The notes under the pieces: model-generated
What the model was told of the DNA's origin: nothing
What the model saw: only the letters and a program-made list of their open reading frames with translations
The model's database searches: none
Made by a program: the position numbers and the translations under genes
Part shown: piece after piece, positions 50,936 through 63,964 of the stretch
How positions within the stretch are numbered: position 1 is the stretch's first letter
Layout of the letters: every line of letters starts with the position of its first letter
From: Scylla paramamosain
Lineage: Eukaryota; Arthropoda; Malacostraca; Decapoda; Portunidae
Direction: 5' to 3'
NCBI RefSeq assembly: GCF_035594125.1
Contig: NC_087168.1
Span: forward strand, 8,219,650-8,283,649
Length of the DNA: 64,000 nt

Positions 50936-51323
50936 CTCAAAAGACATATATGTAAGATTAAAAACTTTGCTGTGTTGTAAGGTGTTGAACAATCTAGATT
51001 AGTTTTTGGGAAAGTACTGTAATAACTGTGGTCATCTGCACTTTTGCCATAAAGTTTATTGACTACATCAATTCATCAGTTGTGTGTGCTGGTAATTTGA
51101 CAAAGATTTTTTTGCACAATGCAGGAAAGTCAAGATAATTAAGGACTCTTTTAAGCCCAACAGCACAGTGACTTGTGAGACATCTGGTGGAAGATTCTGT
51201 ATATAAGTTCCCCATTGTGCATAATGATGATTTTTCTTTTGGTGTGTTTCTTAGATTTTACATATGCATGTTTATCTGTAGTTAGTAGTAAATGAAATAC
51301 TAATTCAATTCATGGTTTCACAG

Positions 51324-51364
51324 ATACACTGGTAAAATTGGGAAATCATCTGACAGTCATTCAG
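51324..51364 (+). CDS. Internal exon 3 of the host PWWP-domain gene (micro-exon)
   Basis: A 41-base block lies between an acceptor ending ggtttcacag and a donor gtaaga. Its first base completes the codon left open by the exon ending at 21753 (AG+A, arginine), after which it encodes YTGKIGKSSDSHS and leaves one base. The combined reading continues the PWWP C-terminus (TYTFVARYTGKIGKS), where NSD proteins have a short strand after the R-K-x-x-F-T-F segment. The intron before it would be 29570 bases. Evidence is splice consensus, strand and phase; the protein similarity is too short to decide alone. The following exon, in phase 1, was not found in the window. Confidence 0.55.
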
Positions 51365-52831
<1,467 letters not shown>

Positions 52832-52961
52832 CATCTTTCTTACTATAAATATAGGGAAAGGTTGGAGAAAGAAGTAAGAGGGAAAAGACAAGAAAGGCAG
52901 ATAAGGGGAACAGATAATGAATAGGTCAGTGAGGGTTGGCACACCAGCGAAGAAACAGAGA

Positions 52962-52986
52962 CAGACAGACAGACAGACAGACAGAG
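52962..52986. repeat. (ACAG)n microsatellite
   Basis: Six ACAG units. Confidence 0.95.
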
Positions 52987-53130
52987 ATTATCTACACAGT
53001 TCTTTATTTTTTATTTTTATTATTATTATTATTTTTTAGTATTCTTATTTTTCATGTACTTGTGAGGAGAGGGAGGGAGTTCATGGTAGGAGAGAAGAAA
53101 AATGAAATAGCAAGGTGATAAATGATGGGA

Positions 53131-53134
<4 letters not shown>

Positions 53135-53205
<71 letters not shown>
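53135..53205. repeat. (GA)n microsatellite
   Basis: About 35 GA units, 310 bases from a CT array in the other orientation. Confidence 0.98.
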
Positions 53206-53208
<3 letters not shown>

Positions 53209-53559
53209 AACGTATGAACATCTTCCTGCAGCACGGTGTGTCACCATGCCCAGAAATCTTTTCTTCATTTTCTGACCATAGATTTTGCCTCAGCTCACAC
53301 ACAGAAAATACAAGTTTATTTTCATTATCTCTATTACTGAAATATGCAGGAATAAGTAGACATGTAATATCTTCTTATATTGATAACTCTATTTTACACC
53401 TTATGTGGAAACCTTCAAGTTATAACACATTCCACTGTTTAAGGGTTAATGTAAGAGGGCTGCTTGCCAAAGGCAACAAAGGTTAGAATAAAAAATAGAT
53501 AAAAAAAAATAAGTCCACTTATATGCCAGGGAATCTCATGTGGATGGCACAGAGGAGGA

Positions 53560-53975
53560 GGTGGATGCTGCAGACAACTCTGACACTGCACTTAGATTTA
53601 GTGGCTGGAGATAACAGTGGCTTGAAAAGTTCTTAGATTTTGGTTTGCATCAGACACTCCTGCCCTTTCTTTTTAACCATCATTTGCATAATCCTCATTG
53701 TTGGATAGAATTCATCAAGTAGCGGCCCATAACTGTTAATGTCAGATGTCGATTGCATCCAGTACAGCTGCCAGAGAAATTTCTTTAGCTATCTTTTCCT
53801 CCTTGTCTTCTTCCTCGACTGGTGTCTTGGCACCTTTTACTTTCTCCATTATTTCTTCTTGGTCAGGTGGTGATAGTGTGGCACACCAAAATTCTCTTGT
53901 ATCCACTCCTCCACTTCCTCTTGCTGCATCTCTCCTTGCCCATCTTTTGCCAGCATCACCAGTCTGATAGGTTTA
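53560..53975 (-). pseudogene. Tigger-like transposase C-terminal fragment
   Basis: The minus strand reads EMQQEEVEEWIQENFG near 53885-53935, then after a frameshift EEIMEKVKGAKTPVEEEDKE and KEISLAAVLDAIDI (53750-53850), and SAASTSSSVPST near 53560. This order (E-W-x-x-x-D/N, an E-I-x-x-x-V segment, an acidic stretch, then a helix and a Ser-rich tail) resembles the C-terminal region of Tigger/TIGD4-type DDE transposases. No catalytic residues are in this part. Terminal repeats were not found, so the edges are approximate. Confidence 0.5.
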
Positions 53976-54158
53976 AAGGTGATAAGCATTCCTTTGTTAT
54001 CTCGTGTCCTGCAGTGCTGCTGATAAACTCTGAGACCTGAGTAGTCCAGGGTAGGGAATATCAGATTAACACCATCTCACTGGCATTGTATTGTTGATGA
54101 TTATGTAATTATTAGTATGGAGGGATGGGAGTTGAGGAGGGTGCGGAATGTGGGGGAG

Positions 54159-54160
<2 letters not shown>

Positions 54161-54234
<74 letters not shown>
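54161..54234. repeat. (GA)n microsatellite
   Basis: About 37 GA units. Confidence 0.98.
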
Positions 54235-54237
<3 letters not shown>

Positions 54238-55194
54238 TTAGTGCAAAATAAAAATTATGTACATGACAACTGTTTTCAAGACTGAAGACAGCAGGAACCT
54301 TTGATGACCCAGCACTTTGAGGTCAGTGTTTATTTACAGTGGTATTTTGCATAAAAATTTAAGGTCATTGTTTTTGTTACAATAAGATGCAGTGTTACCC
54401 ACTTAATGTGACTCTCACTCAGGTTTCTCTTGCACTCACTGTCTCTGCTTCTGTGAGGGATCAGGAGCTCTGCCAGGGTGTTATGTCAAACGTGTTGTGG
54501 TTTTTACACTCTATTGTTTCCTTAGATATGAGTATGTATAGAGACACCACATCCTGCATAGAACACTCGTGAGTTCTCTCTGTCCACTTCATCCCTTGGC
54601 ACTCTCTGTGCCAGGATCAGCTTCCTATCATGGTGGCCAGCTAACCAATATATAGACTCTTCCTAATATTAGATAAGTATATAATACATGATAGTACTAA
54701 ATAGAACATATTATGATACTATATACATATATAGGTATGACAGTAACTAGGATAAAATATAGATATGTATGGCAGCAATGCATTTCCCATACTGAACCAT
54801 GAGAACAGTGCTGCACTCAGTGTGGTTCTCACACTGCAGGTATGAGAGGAGGAAAAAGAGATGAAAATTTATAGGGAAACCTGGCTGACCTCAGCTTGGC
54901 TCCCACACTGTACATGAGAAAAGAGGGGAAAAGAGAGAAAGAAAATATATAATATATAAGTATATAAGATTATAATAGAAAATTATAATGTGACAATTTA
55001 TACCCTATCACATCGTGGTATTCTTCAAGAAGATCCAGTAACAAGTGCTTCAGCTCTGGGTAATCCACGACATTGATGAGTGAAGTTAGGACTAGGCCCT
55101 GCCCCAGCTCATTGTCAGCAGAAGACTGCACCACAGTGACACAAGCTGTAAGAATTTAAGGCCATTGGTAATGGCTTTCAGTCATACACCAACC
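54235..55194. other. Sequence without supported gene
   Basis: Mixed composition. The frame at 54387-54572 has a gttctcactcag-like acceptor but no recognizable peptide. 54770-54920 has two copies of a segment around tctcacactg. Confidence 0.4.
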
Positions 55195-56915
55195 CATCCT
55201 CCAGGTATACTCCATGTTTCACATGTAGTGAAATACAAAAGCAGGAAGTGAGTTCCAGAGTTTACCAGAGAAAGGGATGAATGATTGAGAATACTGGTTA
55301 ACTCTTGCATTAGAGATGTGAACAAAATAGGGGTGAACAGCGAGGCTGCCGTAGGAGGGGAGGCATGCAGTTAACAAGATCAGAAGAGCATTTGGCATGA
55401 AAATAACAGCAGGAGATAGCAAGAGATGAAACGTAGTGGAGATAGGAGAGAGGCTGAAGACAGGCAGTTAGAGGAGAGTTGATTAAATGAAAAGCTTTTG
55501 ATTCCACCCTGTCTAAAAGAAAGGTATGAATGCAACCCCCTCCCCCATACATGCAAAGCATACTCTGTACATGGACAGATAAGTCCTCTGTACAGAGTTA
55601 GCAGCTGGGGGGGTGAGAAAAACTTGTTGAAACAACTCAGAATGCTTAACTTCATAGAAGCTGTTTTAACTAGAGATGAGATGTGGAGTTTCCAGTTTGG
55701 ATGTTCAGTGCAGAAGAGGGGATAATTGTCTGGAATGTGTTGAGTTGATAGATGGAGGAATTGAGAGTTTTTTGAGGAATTGAACAATACTAAGTTTGCT
55801 CTGCCACAATCACAAATTTTAGAGAGATCAGAAGTGACTTCCCTGTTTACTTCCTGAAGGGTTGGACATTTACAAAAAGACATGGAAAAGTGCAGGGTGT
55901 TATCATCAGCATAGAAGTGGATAATTGGTTTGGTTTAGATTATCATTATTGAATATTAGGAAGAGAGTGGATGACAGGACAGGACCCTGAGGAACACCAC
56001 TGTTAATAGATTTTGAAGGACAGTGACTGTCTACCACAGCAGCAGTAGAATGGTTAGAAAGGAAACTTGAAATGAAGTTACAGAGAGAAGGATAGAAGCC
56101 ATAGGAGGGCAGTTTGGAAATCAAAGCTTTGTGCCTGACTCTATGAAAAGCTTTTGATATGCCTAAACCAACAGCAAAATTTTCACCAAAATCCATAAAA
56201 GATAACCAAGGCTCAGTTAGGAAAGCCAGAAGATTGCCAGCAGAGTGGCCTCAATGGAACCCATACTTGTGATCAGATAGAAGGTTGTGAAGTGATAGAT
56301 GTTTAAGAATCTACCTGTTGAGGATAGATCCAACACTTTAGAGAGGCAGGAAATTAAAGCAATAGGATGATAGTTTAAGGGATTAGAATTTAGGCAGAAT
56401 TCCAGCAAAAAGGAAAGCTAGATGTTAAAGCAGGGTTGGAAGAGTTTCACTAAGCAAGGTGCAAGCACAGAGGCACAGTTTCACAGAACAACAGGAAGGA
56501 CTCCATCTGGTTCGTAAACTTTCTAAGGGTTAAGGTCAGCAAGGGCATTAAAAACATAATTGTGAAGGATTTTAAATAGTCAGAGGGTGAAGGAGAGGGA
56601 GAAACAAGCCCAGAATCATCCATGGTAGAGTTTTTAGCAAAGGTTTCAGTGAAGAGTTTAGTTTTAAAAATAGATGAGATGGCAATGGTGCCATCAGATT
56701 GAAATAAAGGAAGGAAAGATGAAAAAGCAAAGTTTTTGGAGATGTTTTTGGCAAGGTGCCAGAAATTACAAGGGGAGTTAGATCTTGAAAGATTTTAACA
56801 CTTTTAATGAGTCCTAAACTTGTTTAGGTCATGCTGATATAGGTTGGTCCAGTTGGACAAATCCTGTGTTAACTTTTGCTTTACAGGAAATGAACAGATC
56901 AGACAACTACTTTTA
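55195..56915 (-). mobile_element. Family B non-LTR retrotransposon, minus strand, 3'-truncated and internally deleted
   Basis: The 3' end at 55195 lacks the A-rich tail, so this copy is cut. Going up the minus strand: SQSFIPFSGKLWNSLPA, the C-terminal LYRGLICPCTEYALHVWG (about 55570-55620), RT palm remnants in 55906-56196 (INSGVPQGPVLSSTLF), and the RT start near 56500-56650. The endonuclease is missing and a 5' module at 56770-56915 is joined to the RT start as in the copy at 5960-7935. Many frameshifts. Confidence 0.82.
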
Positions 56916-56974
56916 CTTTTTTTATGTATATGTACATATATAGATCTTAATTATTAATATGATAATGGACAGGG

Positions 56975-57110
56975 TTGGAAGGATATGGAGAGAATAGGGA
57001 TGAGAGAAAGAAGAAAGTCTTGTGCAGTGAGGCCATGGAAGGAGAGGAGGCATGCAGTTAGCAATATCAGAGGAGCAGTTAGTGTGAAAATACTTGTAGA
57101 AGATAATTAC
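56975..57110 (-). mobile_element. Family B fragment, minus strand
   Basis: About 130 bases matching the C-terminal region of family B, with the sequence agaataggg/gatgagagaaagaagaaagtc also present at 63650-63670. Confidence 0.75.
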
Positions 57111-57278
57111 TCTCAGTGAGGTCTAAAGCACTGGATCAGGGAGGTGCTGTGAACCTGTTATTAAAGCCATCTGTGACCTCACTGAAAGTTTCCCTTTGTG
57201 TCTCACAACACAAGAGGGTAGTCACAACCTGCCTTCTAAAGGCAACTCTCTTCCTTCACACAAAACTATAAGCACCTA

Positions 57279-57399
<121 letters not shown>

Positions 57400-57733
57400 C
57401 ACTCAAAATTCAAAATTATCGTGGCGACTCCTACACCAGCCTCAAAGTTCTCATCTGGGGAGGGGACCTCAAATGTCCCCAGGTCAGGCTGCTCTTCCGG
57501 TGTCGACCACAAGTGTCTTGACACCCCAATCAACTTTTTCATAATTAACTTCTGCAACATTTGTGATCTTTTATCTAATTTTCAATCTGTGGAACACCAC
57601 CTCTCCTCTACTAAACCTCATCTTTTCTTCACTGAAACACAGGTGTCTGAGGCAACTGATAGAAGCCTGTTTTCTGTTCCCTCCTACTTTGTCTCCTCAT
57701 TTTCAATCCAAAGCTGGATCTGTCTTTGTGCAC

Positions 57734-57860
57734 TGTAAGAGATGTACAACATGTTGGGCTGGCCATACCAGCACCAGGCATCCCTGTACCCAACAGTCAC
57801 CTCAAGGCCTCAGTAAAGGACACACTTGTGCCAACCTGTGTATCTCTCAACCCTCTTACA
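57734..57860 (+). repeat. 5' LTR of the mini gypsy element
   Basis: 127 bases, begins tgtaagagatg and ends ccctcttaca; the ends form an 8-base inverted repeat (tgtaagag/ctcttaca). Confidence 0.93.
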
Positions 57861-57871
57861 TGGCACAGTGA

Positions 57872-59075
57872 TTGACAAGCCTACGCTTCCCACCATGCCT
57901 GGACGTCGCCCCTGCTTACCTACCCAGACTCCAAGGTCAAGCTGTCTGTCGCCATGGTGCAGGCTCATATGCTGCTCCAGGCACAGACCGAAGCCATCTC
58001 TGCCCTGCAATGGCACCTGCTGAGGATCAGGACTATCAGCTACTCATCACTAAAGTGACAGCAGGAGATTGGCACCCACATCAGGTCCAGGAGCCGACCT
58101 GCCTGCGCCAATTCTATGGAGTCAGGGACAGGCTGGTTGTGTCGCAAGGGCCGGTGACGTATATGTTTGAGCAAGGATCTGTCCGCTTGGTGATACCCAC
58201 AGCGCTCAGACGACAGGTGGTGGGAAAGCTTCACGCAGGCCACAAAGGTCTAGACAGGATGCTAAGGAGGGCGAGGCAGGCAGTGTACTGGCTTGGTGTA
58301 GGAGGTGATTTACAACATCACAGAGACACCTGTGTCATCTGCAACACCCACTCACCTTCGCAAGCAGCTGAGCCCCTCACCCTGACTCCCCCATCCCAGT
58401 ACCCCTTTCAACATACAGTGGCAGATTTATTCCAGCTCAACGGACACGTGTATTTGGTGTATGCTGACAGGTTCACGGGGTGGCTGGAGATAGCACACTT
58501 TCCAAGTGGAGCTACATCAAGCAAGCTGACATCAGTGCTTCATCAGTATTTCCATCGCTGGGGTGCACCAGAGTCAGTCTCCACAGATGGTGGGACCAAC
58601 TTAACCAGTGAGATGTGAGATGTGCAACTTCTTCGGGAAGTGCGGAGTAGAGAGAAGAGTCACGTCCGCCCACTTCCCACAGTCAAATGGCCTTGCAGAA
58701 GCAGCATTTAAGTCTGTCAAGAGGCTGCTCTGCGCAAACACAGGTGCCAGAGGCAGCCTTGACACTGACAGGGCAGCAATGACATTATAGCAGTATTTGA
58801 ACACACCACTGCGTGAGGTGAACAAGTCACCAGCACAACTGGCCATGGGCAGGCAGCTGCAGGATGGTGTTCCAGTTCACAAGCAGCATTACAAGGTAGA
58901 TATTCACTGGCGACAAGCACTCAGGGCAAGGGAGCATGAGGCAGGATGGCAGCAGGATGCTTGGGTTGAGAGGCAAGGAACACCCAGAACCCTTACCCCA
59001 CTCACACTCGGCACCTGTGTATGGCTAAAAAAACCAGGCAACGAAATTGTGGGACATGCATGGCGTGGTCACTGA
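57872..59075 (+). pseudogene. Ty3/gypsy integrase, fused to a gag trace, two breaks
   Basis: The 248-residue frame 57872-58618 carries the zinc-binding H-H-C-C motif (LHAGHKGLDRM ... CVICN, about residues 120-155) and the catalytic core: first Asp in VADLFQLNGHVYLV, second in SVSTDGGTNLTSE. After a stop the frame at 58608-58790 has SAHFPQSNGLAEAAFKSVK with the catalytic Glu. The next frame (58797-59075) holds the C-terminal part ending in LGTCVWLKKPG. All three D-D-E residues are present, but stops split the protein. In the third frame near 57945-58030 a coiled segment (MVQAHMLLQAQTEAISALQ) looks like the start of gag, joined to integrase by the deletion. Confidence 0.88.
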
Positions 59076-59518
59076 AGTGTTGCCATACCACCAGTATATG
59101 ATCAAGCTTGACGGTAGTGGGCACCTCACACTACGTATTCGGAGGCATCTCCGGGCAGTGAGGTGCTCCATGCAGCCCCTGGCCATGACACCCCTTCCCT
59201 CATGACTGCAGCTTTACCCCACCACACAACCAGATCCACTGAGTTGCCCACAGAGGAGTGTTAGGCAGCCAGCATGGATGGCAGACTACATCAGTAACAC
59301 ACCCACTCAGTAGATGTGTATATGCTTATATGTATGCTTTTGTGCAGAAGGAGTATGTTTATATAGTTTTCTGTTTCAGGCATGTGTATGTGTGTATGCA
59401 TGCATGTATGCTTTTATGCAGAAGGAGTATGTGTATAAGGCTTTCTGTTTTCTTTTCCTACGTTCAGATACTACACTGTCCATGCGTGTGTGATGTACAC
59501 TATATCTTGGAGGGGAGA

Positions 59519-59641
59519 TGTAAGAGATGTGCGACATGTTGGGCCGGCCATATCAGCACCAGGCATCCCTGTACCCAACAGTCACCTCAAGGCCTCAGTA
59601 AAGGACACATGCACCAACCTGTGTATCTCAACCCTCTTACA
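59519..59641 (+). repeat. 3' LTR of the mini gypsy element
   Basis: 123 bases, same ends as the 5' LTR, with four substitutions and two small indels relative to it. Confidence 0.93.
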
Positions 59642-60796
59642 TGCACAATGACTTAACCTGCTCTCGTGCCCACACTTGAAATTTCCGAGTTCTCCATCAT
59701 CTGGCTATGACTATAAAATCGCTCAAACTAAATTTATCTGTGCCGTATATCTCTCACTTAACTCCTCTGACTATAAGAAATTCTTTGACTACTTAACTTC
59801 CAAAGTGGAGCACATTCTGGCTCTGCTCCATTTCGCAGAAATCTCCATTCTTGGAGACTTCAATTTTTGCCACCAGCTTTAGCTTTCCTCTCACTTCACT
59901 GACCATCCTGGTGAACGAGCCTTTAGTTTTGCTATCCTCCACGAACTAGAGCAATTGGTGCAACACCCTACCCTACTTGTATTCCTGACCGTCTTGGAGA
60001 TACACATTCTTGACATAACATATATAACATTCTTGACCTTTTCCTAACCTCTAATCCTTCTGCTCATGTTGTGAACCTGTCTTCTCTGTTGGGCTCCTCC
60101 AATTACAATCTCATATCTGTATCTTGTCCTGTTGCTCCAATCCCTCCTCAGCACCCCCCTTAAGCAGAGGTGCTTCTGGCATTTTGCCTCTGCTAGTTGG
60201 GGAGACCTAAGGAGGTATTTTGCTGATTTTCCTTGGAATGGCTACTTCTGTGTCAGAGACCTCTCTCTGTGTGCCAAGCGCATAACAAAGGTGATAGTGT
60301 TTGACATGGAGGCATACATTCCTCACTCTTTTTCTCGACTTAAACCTTACAAATCTTGCTTTAACACAGCTTGTTTGTGTGCTATACGTGATAGAGAGAT
60401 GGCCCACAAAAGGTACTTGAGCCTTCCATCAGCAGAATCTCATGCACTTTATATTTCTGCCCGGAACCATGCTAAGTCTGTTCTCTAACTAGCCAAAAAC
60501 TCCTCCATTAATAAAAAGTGTCAAAATTCTTCATGACTTCTGGCAACTAGCCAAAAACGTCTCCAATAATTTTGCTTCTTTCTCTCCTTTATTTCAGCCA
60601 GATGGTACCACTGCTATCAAATTTATGTCTAAAGCTGAACTCTTTGCTCAAACCTTTGCTAAAACTCTACCTTGGATGATTCAGGGCTTGTTCCTCCCTC
60701 TCCTCCACCCTCTGACTACTTCATGCTACCTATTAAAATTCTTTGCAATAATGTCTTCCATACCCTTGCTGGCCTAAACCCTTGGAAGGCTTATGG

Positions 60797-61193
60797 ATCT
60801 GATGGAGTCCCTCCTATTGTTATCTGAAACTGCACATCTGTGCTTGCACCTTGTCTAGTGAAACTCTTTCAACTCTGTCTGTCAACATCTACCTTTCCTT
60901 CTTGCTGGAAGTTTGCCTGTTCCTAAAAAGGATGACTGTTCTAATCCCTCAAAACTACCGTCCTATTGTTTTCATTTCCTGCCTATCTAAAGTATCTATC
61001 TGATGGAGTCCCTCATATTGTTATCTGAAACTGCACATCTGTGCTTGCACCTTGCCTAGTGAAACTCTTTCAACTCTGTCTGTCAACATCTACCTTTCCT
61101 TCTTACTGGAAGTTTGCCTGTTCCTAAAAAGGATGACTGTTCTAATCCCTCAAAACTACCGTCCTATTGTTTTCATTTCCTGCCTATCTAAAG
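60797..61193 (+). repeat. 201-bp tandem duplication inside family B RT
   Basis: The segment starting atctgatggagtccctc at 60797 repeats from 60998 with about 98% identity, covering the region between the RT start and the next conserved RT block. Confidence 0.92.
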
Positions 61194-62734
61194 TTTTTTT
61201 AATCAATTCTTAACAGGAAGATTCTTAAACATCTATCACTTCACAACCTTTTATCTGATTGTTAGTATGGGTTCCATCAAGGCTGCTCTACTGATCTTCT
61301 GCCTTTCCTTACTGAGTCTTGGTCATCCTCTTTTAGAGGTTTCGGTGAAACTTTTGCTGTTGCCTTAGACATATCAAAAGCTTTTGATAGGTCTGGAACA
61401 GAGCTTTGATTTCCAAATTACCATCCTATGGCTTCTATCCTCTCTGTAACTTCATCTCAAATTTCCTTTCTGACCATTCTATTGCTGCTGTGGTAGACGG
61501 TCACTGTTCCTCTCCTAAATCTATTAACAGTGGTGTTCTTCAGGATTCTGTCCTGTCACCCAATCTCTTTTTAATATTCATCAATGATCTTCAAAACCAA
61601 ACTTATGATACCCTCCTGCATTTTTCCACTTCATTTTGTAGATGTCCAACCCTTCAGGAAGTAAACATTTCACACAGGGAAGCCACAGAATCCCTGACTT
61701 CTAATCTCTCTAAAATTTCTGATTGGGGCAGAGCAAACTTAGTATTGTTCAGTGCCTCAAAAATTCACTTCCTCCATCTATCAACCTGACATAACTTTCT
61801 AGATAACTATCCCCTCTTCAATGACACGTAACTGTCCCCCTCTTCTGCACTGAACATCCTCAGTCTGTCCTTTACTTATAATCTAAACTGGAAACTTCGC
61901 ATCTCATCTTTAGCTAAAACAGCTTCTATGAAGTTAGGTAATATGAGATGTCTCCACCAGTTTTATGCACCACTCCAGCTTCTAACCCTTTGCAGGGGCC
62001 TTATCTGTCCATGTATGGAGTATGCTTCACATATCTGGGGGATTCCACTTCTAGAAAGGTTAGAGTCAAAAGTCTGGTTTCATCAACTCCTCTCCTTTGA
62101 CTGTCTTCAGCCTCTTTCTCATCACCGCAATGTTGCATCTCTTGCTATCTGCTGCTATTTTCATGCCAACTGCTCTTCTGATCTTGCTAACTGCATGTCT
62201 CCTCTTCTCCTGTGACCTCACTGCACAAGACTTTCTTCTTTCTCTCATCCCTATTCTGTCCACCTCTCAAATGCTAGAGTTAACCAGTATTCTCAGTCAT
62301 TCATCCCTTTCTCTGGTAAACTCAGACTCCCATCCTGCTTCTGTATTTCCATCTTTCTATGATTCCTTCAAGAGGGAGGTTTCAAGACATTTATCCTTTA
62401 ATTTTCAACTACCGCTTTGGACCCTATTCTAGGACCAGCATCTTGGTGGGCCTTTTTTTTGCCCTTGGCTGGTGTCCTTCCTAAAAAAAAATAAATAAAT
62501 AAAAAAATAAAAAATGCGGCAATCAGAGAGTGGCTGAAGACCAGGGTTGGTATTAAACAAAGCCACCCAAAGAAATCCCCCCCAAAAAAATAATAAAATA
62601 ACCCACTGAAAAAAAATAACTAAGTGGGTTTTGGAGTTCACTAAAAATATTTTACATATTAAAATTTATTTCTATATTGTTTTAATAAATGATATTTATA
62701 TATATACATATCCATAAAAATGTAAAAGTAACCA

Positions 62735-63378
62735 AGCCTGACCCATTCATTTCCTGTATAATACAAGTTAACACAGGTTTCATCCAGCTGGACCAACCTG
62801 TATCAGCATGACCTAAAACAAGTGCCTGTTCTTCATAAGCTTTGATTTCCAAACTACCCTTCTACAATTTCTGTCCTCTTCTCTGTAACTTCATCCCAAG
62901 TTTCCTTTATGACCATTCTTTTGCTACTGTGGTAGATGGTCAGTTCTTCTCCTTAATCTATCAACAGTGGTGTTCCACAGGGTTCTGTCCTGTCACCTAC
63001 TCTCTTCCTATTATTCACCAATGATCTTCTAAACCAAACTTCTTGTCCTATCCACTCCTACACTGATAATACCACCCTCCACTTTCCCACTTCTTTTTTG
63101 TAGATATCCAACCCATCAGGAAGTAAACAGTTCTCCCAGGGAAACCAGAGAATGCCTGACTTCTGATCTCTCTAAAATTTCTGATTGGGGCAGAGCAAAC
63201 TTAGCATTATTCAATGCCTCAAAAACTCAATTGCTCCATGTATCAACTCGACACAACCTTCCAGACTACTATCCCCTCTTCTTCAATTACATTCAACTGT
63301 CCCCTGGTTCTACACTGAACATCCTTGCTCTGTTCCTTACTTATATTCTAAACTAGAAACTTCATCTCATCTTTAGCT
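62735..63378 (+). mobile_element. Family B copy, 5' module joined to mid-RT, split by another copy
   Basis: The 5' module (acccattcatttcctgta ... gtatcagcatgacc, 62745-62815) is joined to the middle of RT (agctttgatttccaaactac, 62838). RT continues with INSGVPQGSVLS-like sequence (62960-63000), where YADN replaces YADD (tacactgataat reads YTDN), to LNILALFLTYILN near 63350. It stops at 63378 where a minus-strand copy begins with its T-rich tail. Confidence 0.8.
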
Positions 63379-63915
63379 TTTTTTTTTTTTTTATGTAGGA
63401 AGGACACTGGCCAAGGGCAACAAAAATCCAATAAAAAATATGCCCACTGAAATGCCAGTCCCATAAAAGGGTTAAAGCAGTGGTCAAAAATTGATGAATA
63501 AGTGTCTTGAAACCTCCCTCTTGAAGGAATTCAAGTCATAGGAAGGTGGAAATACAGAAGCAGGCAGGGAGTTCCAGAGTTTACCAGAGAAAGGGATGAA
63601 TGATTGAGAATACTGGTTAACTCTTGCGTTAGAGAGGTGGACAGAATAGGGGTGAGAGAAAGAAGAAAGTCTTGTGCAGCGAGGCCGCGGAAGGAGGGGA
63701 GGCATGCAGTTAGCAAGATCAGAAGAGCAGTTAGCATGAAAATAGCGGTAGAAGACAGCTAGATATGCAACATTGCGGCGGTGAGAGAGAGGCTGAAGAC
63801 AGTCAGTTAGAGAAGAGGAGTTGATGAGACGAAAAGCTTTTGATTCCACCCTGTCTAGAAGAGCAGTATGAGTGGAACCCCCCCAGACATGTGAAGCATA
63901 CTCCATACATATCTT
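63379..63915 (-). mobile_element. Family B copy, 3' end, minus strand
   Basis: A tail of T (63379-63393 on plus) and ggcactggcc-type 3' terminal sequence are followed on the minus strand by the C-terminal domain in an open frame of 140 residues (63484-63906): MEYASHVWGGSTHTALLDRV, HRRNVAYLAVFYRYFHANCS, SQSFIPFSGKLWNSLPA and NSFKREVSRHLFINF. It is the best-preserved family B C-terminus in the window. It inserted into the plus-strand copy ending at 63378. Confidence 0.85.
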
Positions 63916-63964
63916 TCATGTTCAATAAATGGAAAAAAATAACAAAATGCCTATATATATATAT

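Larger units (their letters stand above)
57734..59641 (+). mobile_element. Mini Ty3/gypsy-type LTR retrotransposon, gag and RT deleted
   Basis: Two LTRs (127 and 123 bases) with TG...CA ends flank a 1.66-kb body that keeps a trace of gag, the integrase and the regions around primer sites. The sequence after the 5' LTR starts tggcacagtg, a candidate tRNA primer-binding site. A purine tract ggaggggaga (59509-59518) precedes the 3' LTR. Protease, RT and RNase H are absent, so movement would need another element's enzymes. LTRs differ at about 5% of positions, indicating an older insertion. Confidence 0.93.
57729..59646. repeat. 5-bp target-site duplication TGCAC around the gypsy element
   Basis: tgcac at 57729-57733 before the 5' LTR and at 59642-59646 after the 3' LTR. 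Confidence 0.9.
57541..62515 (+). mobile_element. Family B non-LTR retrotransposon, longest copy, interrupted by a gypsy element
   Basis: Starts in the endonuclease (INFCNICDLLSNFQSVEHHL, then LFFTETQVSE with the catalytic Glu), is broken at 57734 by an LTR element, and resumes at 59647 (SISILGDFNF with the GDFN box near 59855). Then come the linker (60130-60490), RT start (KAYGSDGVPPI, 60785-60830), RT palm (GVLQDSVLSPNLFLIFINDL, 61530-61590), KISDWGRANLVLF, and the C-terminal domain with CRGLICPCMEYASHIWG near 61990-62040. The tyrosine-Asp-Asp box is deleted (IND..YDTLLHFS). The A-rich tail is at 62480-62515. Inactive. Confidence 0.85.

Noticed and set aside
53529..53590. An acidic plus-strand reading (ESHVDGTEEEVDAADN) after a ccag, a possible next host exon.
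   Set aside because: The same bases on the minus strand are the serine-rich tail of the Tigger transposase fragment, and the phase does not follow exon 3.
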